The position numbers and the translations under genes were made by a program. Under the pieces are notes generated by a model. It was not told the origin of the DNA and did no database searches. It saw only the letters and a program-made list of their open reading frames with translations. 64,000 nucleotides of DNA from Parvularcula lutaonensis (GTDB lineage: Bacteria; Pseudomonadota; Alphaproteobacteria; Caulobacterales; Parvularculaceae): NCBI RefSeq assembly GCF_014651915.1, contig NZ_BMXU01000002.1, forward strand, positions 811,507-875,506, written 5' to 3'. Shown here piece by piece: positions 8,383-14,835 of the stretch (within the stretch, counting starts at the first letter, position 1; every line of letters begins with the position of its first letter).

Positions 8383-10314
8383 ATGAAGAACACCAAGAAA
8401 TGCACGGCGTGCGGCCTGGAGAAGTCTCAGGATGACTTCGAGCCGAGACGCCGGAAATGCAAGACGTGTCGCGTCGAGGAACGCAAAGCCAGACGCCTGG
8501 AGAAGGCCGTCATAAAGGCCCCTGAGAGCGTCACAGAGAGCGCTCAGGATGAGCAGGTAGGTACAGTCGAATTGGTCTCTGAAGGCCCCTCCACGGGCAA
8601 TCTCAGGGATTCTACGAGTATGTCGACGGAAGATCGTCTGAAGGGTGATTTCAGGGTCTTCGCCTACGTCATCTGGAAGAGGCTGAACCTCCCAAAGCCT
8701 ACGGACATTCAGTACGACATCTGCCACTTCCTACAGAACGGCCCGCGTAACATCGCGATCCAAGCGTTCCGTGGTGTCGGCAAGTCGTTCCTGACCGCTG
8801 CGTTCGTCCTATGGCTTCTCTGGAAAGACCCGCAGCTCAAGATTCTGATCGTCTCAGCGAACAAGGCGAGGGCAGACAGCTTCTCGACGTTCTTGATGCA
8901 ACTCATCAACGACGTCCCGATCCTGCGGCACCTCCGCCCCCGGCACGACCAGCGCCAGTCGAAGATCGAGTTCGACGTCGGCCCTGCGACTCCTGACCAG
9001 TCACCCTCGGTGAAGTCGGCGGGTATCACCGGGCAGATCACCGGTTCGCGTGCGGACATCATCATTGCCGACGACGTCGAGGTTCCTGGGAACTCCGCGA
9101 CGGCAGACATGCGCGAGAAGCTCCAAGAGCGCATCAAAGAGTTCTCGGCCATCATCAAGCCGCTGCCGACGACCCGGATCATCTACCTCGGGACTCCACA
9201 GACGGAAGACTCGATCTACAACAACCTGTCCCGCGAGGTGTTTACCACACGGATTTGGCCTGCCCGTATTCCCTCAGAGAAGACCGCTGAGGCGTATAAC
9301 GGGGACTTGGCTCCCATCATCGTCGAGATGATGAAGACGCTCCCAGAGGGCTCTCCTGTGGACCCTGTGCGGTTCGACAGCGAAGACCTGAGGATCAGGG
9401 AAGCGGACTACGGCAAGGCGGGCTTCGCGCTCCAGTTCATGCTCAGTACGCGCCTGACCGACGAAGAGCGGTTCCCGCTGAAGGTCAAAGACCTCGTTAT
9501 CATGGATACCCAGATCGACAAGGCTCCGATCAACGTCAACTGGCTCCCGGACCCCAAGTTCATCGTCAAGGGCCTCCCCGAGTTGGCTATGGCTGGCGAC
9601 CGGATGTTCCACTTCGCAGGGGCCAGCTCCGAGCAGAAGCCATACGAAGAGAAGATCATGGCTATCGACCCCTCCGGTCGTGGTGCCGACGAGACAGGCT
9701 ATGCCGTCATCGGGATGCTCTCCGGGTTCATCCATGTTCGGAAATGCGGTGGTTTCCAGGGTGGCTACGACACCGAGACCCTCACTAAGCTCATCCAGAT
9801 CGCGATGAAGGAGAAGGTCCAGAAGATCATCATCGAGCCTAATTTCGGTGCAGGGATGTTCACGGAGCTTCTCAAAGGTGTCGCTCAGGGAACATACTCT
9901 GTGGACATCGAAGAGACCCCGTACAGCCAGACCCAGAAGGAACGCAGGATCATCGACGTGATCGAACCTGTGATGGCTCGGCATAGGCTCGTGGTCGATC
10001 CTCAGGTGATCGAGGATGACTGGCAATCCGTCCAGAAGTACGAACCGGAGCGCCGGGTGTCGAAGACGCTCATCCACCAGATGACCCGGATTTGCTACGA
10101 GAAGGGCGCTCTGAAGCACGATGACCGCCTCGATGCGCTCGCCCTGGCTATCGCCTACTTCGTCGACCGGATGGACCGGAACGTCGAACAGGAGGTCGTC
10201 CGGGAGCAGCAGAAACGTCGGGACGCCGAGATCGACAAGCTGATGAGGCATGTCGGACAACTCAAGGGTAAATCCCGAGGAAAGCATTGGAAACGCTCAA
10301 GAAATCGACGCTGA
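8383..10314 (+). CDS. T7-type terminase large subunit with N-terminal zinc ribbon
   Basis: DNA-packaging ATPase/nuclease, 643 residues from ATG 8383. From residue 80 (MSTEDRLKGDF) it follows T7 gp19 closely along its length. Walker A is FRGVGKS (129-135), Walker B is IIIADDVE (about 226-233), and conserved stretches include VKSAGITGQITGSRAD and IYLGTPQTE. The nuclease region begins MAIDPSGRGADETGYAV (about 426) and ends HDDRLDALALAIAY (about 579). The first 79 residues are extra relative to T7 gp19 and contain a four-cysteine ribbon (C7, C10, C26, C29) in a Lys/Arg-rich context like that of phage HNH-type zinc fingers. No strong ribosome binding site precedes 8383, so an internal start at 8620 is possible. 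It is intact, unlike most of the element. Confidence 0.92.
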   Translation: MKNTKKCTACGLEKSQDDFEPRRRKCKTCRVEERKARRLEKAVIKAPESVTESAQDEQVGTVELVSEGPSTGNLRDSTSMSTEDRLKGDFRVFAYVIWKRLNLPKPTDIQYDICHFLQNGPRNIAIQAFRGVGKSFLTAAFVLWLLWKDPQLKILIVSANKARADSFSTFLMQLINDVPILRHLRPRHDQRQSKIEFDVGPATPDQSPSVKSAGITGQITGSRADIIIADDVEVPGNSATADMREKLQERIKEFSAIIKPLPTTRIIYLGTPQTEDSIYNNLSREVFTTRIWPARIPSEKTAEAYNGDLAPIIVEMMKTLPEGSPVDPVRFDSEDLRIREADYGKAGFALQFMLSTRLTDEERFPLKVKDLVIMDTQIDKAPINVNWLPDPKFIVKGLPELAMAGDRMFHFAGASSEQKPYEEKIMAIDPSGRGADETGYAVIGMLSGFIHVRKCGGFQGGYDTETLTKLIQIAMKEKVQKIIIEPNFGAGMFTELLKGVAQGTYSVDIEETPYSQTQKERRIIDVIEPVMARHRLVVDPQVIEDDWQSVQKYEPERRVSKTLIHQMTRICYEKGALKHDDRLDALALAIAYFVDRMDRNVEQEVVREQQKRRDAEIDKLMRHVGQLKGKSRGKHWKRSRNRR

Positions 10315-10435
10315 TCACTGTCGACACGTATTTGTCCCCACAGCGAAGCAGGAAAGGGGGACTATACTCAGTGCATAACACTGTGTTCTCGATGAACATG
10401 TCGACACAGTATCGACACTGAAGCAGTGCAGGAGG

Positions 10436-10463
10436 GTAGGGGGGACAATGGTAGTCCCCCTAC
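10436..10463. repeat. inverted repeat (G/C hairpin)
   Basis: GTAGGGGGGAC is followed after seven bases by GTCCCCCTAC, an almost perfect inverted repeat with a very stable stem. There is no T run, so it is more likely a packaging or processing structure than a terminator. Confidence 0.55.
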
Positions 10464-10547
10464 TCTTAGTACAACACCGTGTATATCATCATGTTAACAC
10501 CGTGTTAACACCGTGTATATCACCGTGTGGAATCGAAGGGTGCCACT

Positions 10548-10612
10548 CCCAGTGAGCGCAAGGTGTGCTCCCAGTGAGCGCAAGGTGTGCTCCGTGTGAG
10601 CGCAAGGTGCCT
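10548..10612. repeat. 22-bp tandem repeat, three copies
   Basis: Units begin at 10548, 10570 and 10592. The first two are identical and share the core AGTGAGCGCAAGGTG; the third starts CCGTGTGAGCGC. A fourth degenerate copy (CCAGGGAGCGCAAG) lies near 10629. Tandem short repeats beside genome ends are common in T7-like phages. Confidence 0.8.
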
Positions 10613-10935
10613 GCCACCACCAGCCCCCCACCCAGGGAGCGCAAGACATAGGGCCACACCCCGTGTTCTCCCCGAGTGATCCCCGTGCTGACCACCCCCT
10701 GCCTCTCCCAGGGGGAAACATAGGGTGGGCACGGAGTGATCCTTGCGTGGGGTCACTGAAATTGGCCGAATATCCCTGAGGGGAATTATGATATGGAGTC
10801 GCGGGGTTTCCCCCCTGGCCCCCTCGATCCTCCCGGAGATACACCGTGGTCACATCGTTTGATCACACACCGGGCTAGACCCCTTGTGAACACTGGGTTT
10901 TCATCGGATTGAATATCCGAACACACCACACTAGA

Positions 10936-10977
10936 GCCGTTGCTTTATCGTTATTCGATAAGGTAGCGGCTTTTTTT
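10936..10977 (+). terminator. strong intrinsic terminator in the phage-end region
   Basis: A 15-pair stem from GCCGTTGCTTTATCG to the CGATAA...GCGGC arm (a few G:T pairs) encloses a small AT loop and is followed by seven Ts. It would stop transcripts running out of the terminase before they reach the early region. Confidence 0.85.
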
Positions 10978-11106
10978 GCAGGTGTAAGGTAAACCTGACA
11001 TTTATCGTTTATCAATATCGGATTAGTCCGATGTTTCGTCCATAGCTACTACATATTGTGCCTCACCCCGAGTTATACCCTAAGAACACACAACATATGG
11101 TACAGA

Positions 11107-11216
11107 GACCACACCGAGACCACACCGAGACAGCACCGAGACAGCACCAGGACAGCACCGAGACCACACCGAGACCACACCGAGACCACACCGGGCAGGC
11201 ACCGAGACCGCACCGA
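11107..11216. repeat. 11-bp tandem repeat, ten copies
   Basis: Ten consecutive 11-base units of the form GACCACACCGA run in perfect register, with small changes (GACAGCACCGA, GACAGCACCAG, GCAGGCACCGA, GACCGCACCGA). The period matches one helical turn, so a protein bound to each unit would lie on one face of the DNA. The open frames crossing it are low-complexity His/Thr/Arg and are not real genes. Confidence 0.9.
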
Positions 11217-11370
11217 GTTATCGTTATTCGATATGACCTATAGAGCTATATAAAGACACCGGGTGTACAACGGGTACGCCAAGGGAGAGACCTCCAAAGT
11301 TTTTTCGGGTCTAGACACCGCAAAAACACTGGGTTTCTACAAAAAAGTTGGCTCCCCTCGAAAAAAGGTG

Positions 11371-11399
11371 TTGCAATCAGATCAGCGATCCGACATATC
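11371..11399 (+). promoter_or_regulatory. candidate early promoter
   Basis: TTGCAA (11371-11376) and CATATC (11394-11399) are separated by 17 bp, and the spacer contains GATCAGCGATC, a possible operator. It lies upstream of the early-type gene block. The match to sigma-70 is moderate. Confidence 0.3.
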
Positions 11400-11636
11400 A
11401 GTTTCACCGGACGGCAACGACGCAAACACAGCGGAGCAGTCAGACGGTCACGGAAGGGGATAGACGCTGGCTTAGCCGCATGTCGCTCTTCTCGCTACCT
11501 CAGGGTAGTGGCTCTTTGACAACTTGGATTAGTCAGGATGCGTCTTTTCAGATGGTCCGGCTAATGAGAATGGATCGGTCGACCTGATCGGGGCATCACC
11601 CCGCGACGCCACAAGGCGTGAGACAAGGCGACCACC

Positions 11637-12225
11637 ATGATCCTCTTTTGATTACGGCGAACAGAAATCTCGTCCTGCACTCGCCGCCTACCTGTCGGAA
11701 GTCTCGGACTCGACTGGTGACTACTATCACGTCCAGTTCAAAGACACCAAGACGCACACGACCCTCACCCCGAGTGAAGTTGCAAGACGCCTCGTCAGCC
11801 TCCCCGAGCCGCGTATGTTCGGTCGGATGGACCCGAAAAACGGCTATGTGTTCACGGAGAGATCCCTCGCGAACGCCAAGGCCCACGCTACATACAACGC
11901 CTCGATGCTCCCTGAGGAAGTGCTCCCGTCGCACGGTAACGGGATCATCGTCCGCGAAGAGCGCCGCGCAGGTGCCTGGAACTTCCACAACGCGGAGACC
12001 GGGGCGTCGTCAATGGACTACTACGAGATCGTCGGTGAGACCGCTCCGCGTCGGTACGCCGCGATGGACTCCTCGGACGGCGAGCTGGTCTCCGATTACC
12101 CACAGAGCCTCGATCAAGCCCGAGAAGATGCCGGAGGCTGCTACGACAAGGTCGTCGAGATCGTCACCTACGAGGTCAACTCGGACGGTTCACGCGGCGC
12201 TGAACTCCCGGCTATCGCGGCGTAA
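11637..12225 (+). CDS. unknown phage protein, reading frame changes near its start
   Basis: A coherent coding frame runs from 11641 to the stop at 12225, but its first in-frame ATG is only at 11815, and the bases before it already look protein-coding (acidic and aromatic residues, then VQFKDTKTHTTLTPSEVARRL). The natural start is ATG 11637 in another frame, which meets TGA after four codons at TTT-TGA. A +1 shift there, or one surplus T, joins the two into a protein of about 196 residues that starts MILFDYGEQK. I do not recognise a domain. Later parts include FGRMDPKNGYVFTE and AGAWNFHNAETG. It heads the early-type block before thyX, MarR-like and integrase. Confidence 0.55.
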
Positions 12226-12240
12226 GCTGACTATCACGTC

Positions 12241-12531
12241 ATGAAGGTCACACTGATCGACCACATGGGGACGGACCTGAGCGTCGTAAATGCCGCTCGG
12301 GTCTCGTTCGCCAAGGTCCACGACGAGTTCGACTCCGAGAAGGACACTCGTCTCATCAAGTTCCTTGCACGGAACAACCACTGGACACCCTTCGGCCACA
12401 CCTCGATCTCGCTCCACGTCAAGGCACCGATCTTCGTCGCCCGACAACTGGCGAAACATCAGGTCGGCCTTACGACTCTGAGGTACCCCGCCTGTTGGAG
12501 TCGGTCTATGACGAGGGTGCAACGACCATAG
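12241..12531 (+). pseudogene. thyX: flavin-dependent thymidylate synthase ThyX, N-terminal fragment
   Basis: The first ~78 residues are ThyX: MKVTLIDHMGTD, RVSFAKVHDEFD, then FLARNNHWTPFGHTSISLHV and KAPIFVARQLAKHQVG. The conserved RHR-type motif and the rest of the usual 220-290 residues do not follow. The frame runs into unrelated sequence and stops at 12531. A deletion junction lies near 12475. Phages use ThyX to make dTMP, and this fragment cannot do so because the flavin- and dUMP-binding C-terminal part is gone. Confidence 0.8.
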
Positions 12532-12620
12532 AAGGGGCTGCATACGCGCAGTCTCAGGGAGACATCGAACATGAACGACAACGTAACTCGGCGGACAGCC
12601 GACAAACGGACGCTGCTTAG
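12495..12620 (+). pseudogene. C-terminal piece of an unidentified gene after the thyX break
   Basis: In a different frame from the thyX fragment a protein-like stretch reads LLESVYDEGATTIEGAAYAQ and continues to a stop at 12620, overlapping the MarR-like start. It has no good start codon (TTG 12495 at best). It is probably the tail of a gene whose front was lost in the deletion that cut thyX. Confidence 0.3.
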
Positions 12621-12927
12621 AGCGACAACCCGTATCTACGAGCTTGACCACAACATCACCCTCTTCCAGCTCCAGGCGTTTCTCTACGTCGCGAACAACG
12701 AGGGGTGCTCTCAGGCTCAGGTACAGAAGTTCCTCGGCACCTCGTCGGCTGTGTCGTCGAGGACCGTGAGCCGTTTCTTCGACAAGGACTATCGAGGCCA
12801 GAAGGGCTTCGGGTTCTTGCGCCAAGAACGAGACCCGGACGACCAACGTCTACGGATCATCTCGCTAACTGCGGAGGGACGAGCGTTCTTACGCGGGCTC
12901 GTCGATGACCTGAACTATGGCGACTAA
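12571..12927 (+). CDS. MarR-like winged-helix regulator
   Basis: A 118-residue protein with a winged helix-turn-helix: a helix around ITLFQLQAFLYVANNEG, the recognition region CSQAQVQKFLGTSSAVSSRTV, then a wing with FGFLRQERDPDDQRLRIISLT and a final helix. This matches MarR-type proteins, including the DPDDxR wing motif. It overlaps the integrase start by 11 bp, so the two are likely co-translated. It is a good candidate for the lysogeny or excision switch of the element, though MarR-like proteins are not the usual phage repressors. Confidence 0.75.
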   Translation: MNDNVTRRTADKRTLLRATTRIYELDHNITLFQLQAFLYVANNEGCSQAQVQKFLGTSSAVSSRTVSRFFDKDYRGQKGFGFLRQERDPDDQRLRIISLTAEGRAFLRGLVDDLNYGD

Positions 12928-13912
12928 ACGGGGTAAGAAGTGGCAGGCCGCAGTGCGTTGGAAGGGCGACTACCACCGTCCGACCTTCGACACCGAGGCC
13001 GAAGCTGTCGCATGGGAAACCGCAGCGCGTGACGCTCGGAAGACTGGCGGACCTCTCCCACCGCTGCCCGAGCAGATGAAGTCAGGCGGGGAGCATACCC
13101 TGCACGGCTTCGCTGAGGAAAACTTCGAGTTTCTCTGGGGCGACAGCAAGTCGAGGGACGCGACCGCGAACACGATGAAGCAGGCTCTTTCCCACTTCGA
13201 GAAGGACGTCCTGCTCAAGGACATTCGACATGCTAAGCTCACGACGCTCGTCAAAGAGTGCCGCGAGAAGGGCAACTCGAACAAGACGATCAACCGTAAG
13301 CTGAGTATCATCTCAAAGATCCTGCGCCATGCTCTCAACCAAGAGATCATCCAGGACGTCCCGATCATCCCTCGACAGAAGGAGGAAAAGGGCAGGGTGT
13401 CGTACCTCGATAAGGACACCGAGTATCTCCGGGTGATCGCTTGGTTCAAACTCAACGACGACGAGCTGTATGCGCACCTCGTCACCTTCCTGTGCCACAC
13501 CGGGCTTCGTCCGGGGCACTCAGAGCTGGACGATCTTCAGTGGTCCGACATCAAGGGCGGCTCGATCCACCTCAGGAAGGGTAAGACAGGGAGCAGGGTC
13601 ATCCCGCTCTCCCAGTCCGCCGTCGAGGCACTCGCCTGGATCAAGTCGAAGGGGCATCCGAAGCCCTTCCCTGTCTACTACCACAAGTTCGGTGTTCACT
13701 GGAACACCATGCGGGAAGCCATTGGGAAAGCTGACGATCCCGACTTTACACCGTACATCTGTAGGCATACCTGTGCGTCATGGCTGGCCATCGCTGGTGT
13801 CGACAGTCTCAGGATCATGCACTGGATGGGGCACACCTCGCTCAACACCACGGAGAACTACATGCACCTCGCGCCGGACCATCTCGATTCCTGTGCCGCT
13901 GCGCTAGGGTAG
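12917..13912 (+). CDS. int: tyrosine recombinase (phage integrase)
   Basis: Site-specific recombinase of 331 residues, complete. The N-terminal arm-binding region (about 1-60) has a basic start and the FDTEAEAVAWE pattern. A core-binding SAM-like domain follows (about 62-165), then the catalytic domain. The catalytic set is visible: R198 in TGLRPGH, K223 in KTGSRVIPL, R283 in YICRHT, H306 in WMGHTS and the nucleophile Y315 in ENYMHL. The first His of the HxxR box is Tyr, a common substitution. It lies about 730 bp from the right attachment site and is read toward it. It would recombine the tRNA-Cys core. Confidence 0.93.
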   Translation: MATKRGKKWQAAVRWKGDYHRPTFDTEAEAVAWETAARDARKTGGPLPPLPEQMKSGGEHTLHGFAEENFEFLWGDSKSRDATANTMKQALSHFEKDVLLKDIRHAKLTTLVKECREKGNSNKTINRKLSIISKILRHALNQEIIQDVPIIPRQKEEKGRVSYLDKDTEYLRVIAWFKLNDDELYAHLVTFLCHTGLRPGHSELDDLQWSDIKGGSIHLRKGKTGSRVIPLSQSAVEALAWIKSKGHPKPFPVYYHKFGVHWNTMREAIGKADDPDFTPYICRHTCASWLAIAGVDSLRIMHWMGHTSLNTTENYMHLAPDHLDSCAAALG

Positions 13913-13986
13913 TAAGTCATTACACGGAAAATGAAATTAAGCAGGATATTAAGTGGATATGGGAATACATTCGAGTCGCCATAGCG

Positions 13987-14094
13987 ATGCTCGGTGAGGG
14001 CCTGATGATGATCGCTCCGATTGCCGCAGCGCTCTTCTGCATCGCCCTCGTGCTGTACCTCGTGGCACTGCCCTTCGTGTGGTTCTTCGGGTAA
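13987..14094 (+). CDS. single-helix membrane peptide
   Basis: A 35-residue reading frame from ATG 13987 is almost entirely one hydrophobic helix (IAPIAAALFCIALVLYLVAL) ending FVWFFG. Coding-like amphipathic sequence continues upstream to about 13913 without a standard start, so the true protein may be longer. Its size and shape would fit a small phage membrane protein, but function cannot be assigned. It ends in a TAATG overlap with the next frame. Confidence 0.4.
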   Translation: MLGEGLMMIAPIAAALFCIALVLYLVALPFVWFFG

Positions 14095-14345
14095 TGGTCA
14101 CGAAGTACGTCATCGAGGACTACCTGGGTGATCTTAGCGTTCATGTGCTGGAACCTGTCCGCGATCCTGATCTCCCTGGACGGGATTTCCTCGTGAACGC
14201 CGACGTCGCGTGTGAGAACTACGCCCGCGAAGTCATGCAGCTATTCACCATCGGTATCGACGAGATCGGTAGCGGCCTCAGACCGACAGACACCTACTCC
14301 TACGACCTCACCAAACTCTCAGCCGTGTTCAAAGGACTGACATGG
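14094..14345 (+). pseudogene. DUF1800 family protein, internal fragment
   Basis: From about 14205 the frame carries the DUF1800 hallmark ACENYAREVMQLFTIGIDEI followed by TYSYDLTKLSAVFKGLTW. DUF1800 proteins are several hundred residues long, and only about 50 matching residues are present. The first ~25 residues from ATG 14094 look unrelated, and after 14345 the frame is noise. In bacterial genomes DUF1800 genes usually sit next to DUF1501 genes. In the circular form of this element the fragment would lie roughly 0.7 kb upstream of the DUF1501 piece, in the canonical order. Confidence 0.6.
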
Positions 14346-14557
14346 AAGCCACTATCATCGACCTTTCCGACGACTGGTCCGAGCTCCGACGGGTCCACCA
14401 GTAAGTCACGAGAGACGCTCCTTCGAGGGGCCTCAAGAGCCGCTCTGGGTACTCCAAGACCCACGCCGGAGCAGCCGCCCATCAAGCCGAGAAGAAAGCC
14501 GTCCGAGGCCGCTTCAACGCGATCCTCAAGCTCGCCCTGAGTTCTCCCTCAGCGTAG
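14342..14557 (+). pseudogene. small phage gene broken by frame changes
   Basis: MEATIIDLSDDWSELRRVH begins at ATG 14342 and meets TAA at 14402. The middle part makes more sense one frame over (SHERRSFEGPQEPLW). The C-terminal part (YSKTHAGAAAHQAEKKAVRG) returns to the first frame and ends at 14557. Two compensating indels would be needed for one ~70-residue basic protein. Function unknown. Confidence 0.4.
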
Positions 14558-14567
14558 CGAACATTCC

Positions 14568-14614
14568 GTGATCACAGTGATCACAATCCTTGATCACATG
14601 TGTTCAGTGATCAT
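14568..14614. repeat. cluster of GTGATCAC-type sites beside the right attachment site
   Basis: Four copies occur in 47 bp: 14568-14575, 14577-14584, 14590-14597 (TTGATCAC) and 14607-14614 (GTGATCAT). They begin 74 bp from the core repeat. A matching copy lies inside the left end. The layout resembles arm-type sites of phage attachment regions. Confidence 0.45.
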
Positions 14615-14641
14615 TTCGTATCTCGAAACATCTAGGAAATT

Positions 14642-14689
14642 TGGAGGCGCCACCCGGAATCGAACCGGGGTACACGGATTTGCAATCCG
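14642..14689. repeat. right attachment site: 48-bp repeat within intact tRNA-Cys
   Basis: Identical to 6921-6968. Here the repeat continues into the 5' half of the tRNA, so integration has restored a complete tRNA-Cys, as typical for integrases that target tRNA 3' ends. Confidence 0.92.
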
Positions 14690-14715
14690 CTGCGTCACCA
14701 CTCCGCCATGGCGCC
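14642..14715 (-). tRNA. tRNA-Cys (GCA)
   Basis: A 74-nt cloverleaf on the minus strand: acceptor GGCGCCA/TGGCGCC with discriminator U and encoded CCA, anticodon stem CGGAT/ATCCG with loop TGCAAA-type sequence giving GCA, and T-loop GTTCGATTC. The 3' 48 nt are supplied by the integrated element and the 5' part is host sequence. Confidence 0.95.
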
Positions 14716-14835
14716 GTCCGAAGGCCGTCCATATACGTGAGCAACAAGGATCACAAGCACCCGCTTCTCTTTCGTGGAGAAGATCGTTATCAGCCCGGAC
14801 CAACAGTGATTTCGAACCCCCGTGAGGAGGCAAGC

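Larger units (their letters stand above)
10315..11636. other. 1.3 kb non-coding, repeat- and hairpin-rich region
   Basis: No credible gene is visible. The stretch holds repeated AACACCGTGTATATCA blocks (10473-10488 and 10507-10522), 22-bp and 11-bp tandem repeats, a G/C hairpin, a strong terminator and AT-rich islands. It lies directly after the large terminase, which in T7-like phages is the last gene before the genome end, and before the early-type genes. I infer that it is the fused physical ends of the phage genome (single-copy terminal repeat plus early promoter region). Confidence 0.6.
6921..14689. mobile_element. integrated, deleted T7-like podovirus element in tRNA-Cys
   Basis: A 7.7 kb segment is bounded by a 48-bp perfect direct repeat that is the 3' part of tRNA-Cys. 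Inside, all on the plus strand, are an RNA polymerase N-terminal fragment, a DUF1501 C-terminal part, a T7-type large terminase, a repeat-rich non-coding region, an unknown gene, a thyX fragment, a MarR-like gene, a tyrosine integrase, a one-helix peptide and a DUF1800 fragment. The order matches a temperate T7-like podovirus whose attP lies between integrase and RNA polymerase. Capsid, portal, tail and replication genes are all missing. I infer a prophage that lost most of its genome in several deletions. Whether it still moves with a helper phage is unknown. Confidence 0.85.

Noticed and set aside
10489-10853. minus-strand ORFs over the 10.5-10.8 kb repeats
   Set aside because: They are overlapping frames of the 22-bp repeat region without coding character or ribosome binding sites.
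11107-11216. CRISPR array
   Set aside because: Units are contiguous 11-mers with no spacers.
11056-11253. His/Thr/Arg-rich frames over the 11-bp repeats
   Set aside because: All frames through the tandem repeat are open by chance; the composition is a direct readout of the repeat.
11516-11545. sigma-70 promoter from TTGACA at 11516
   Set aside because: No acceptable -10 element at 16-19 bp; the TTGACA alone is not enough.
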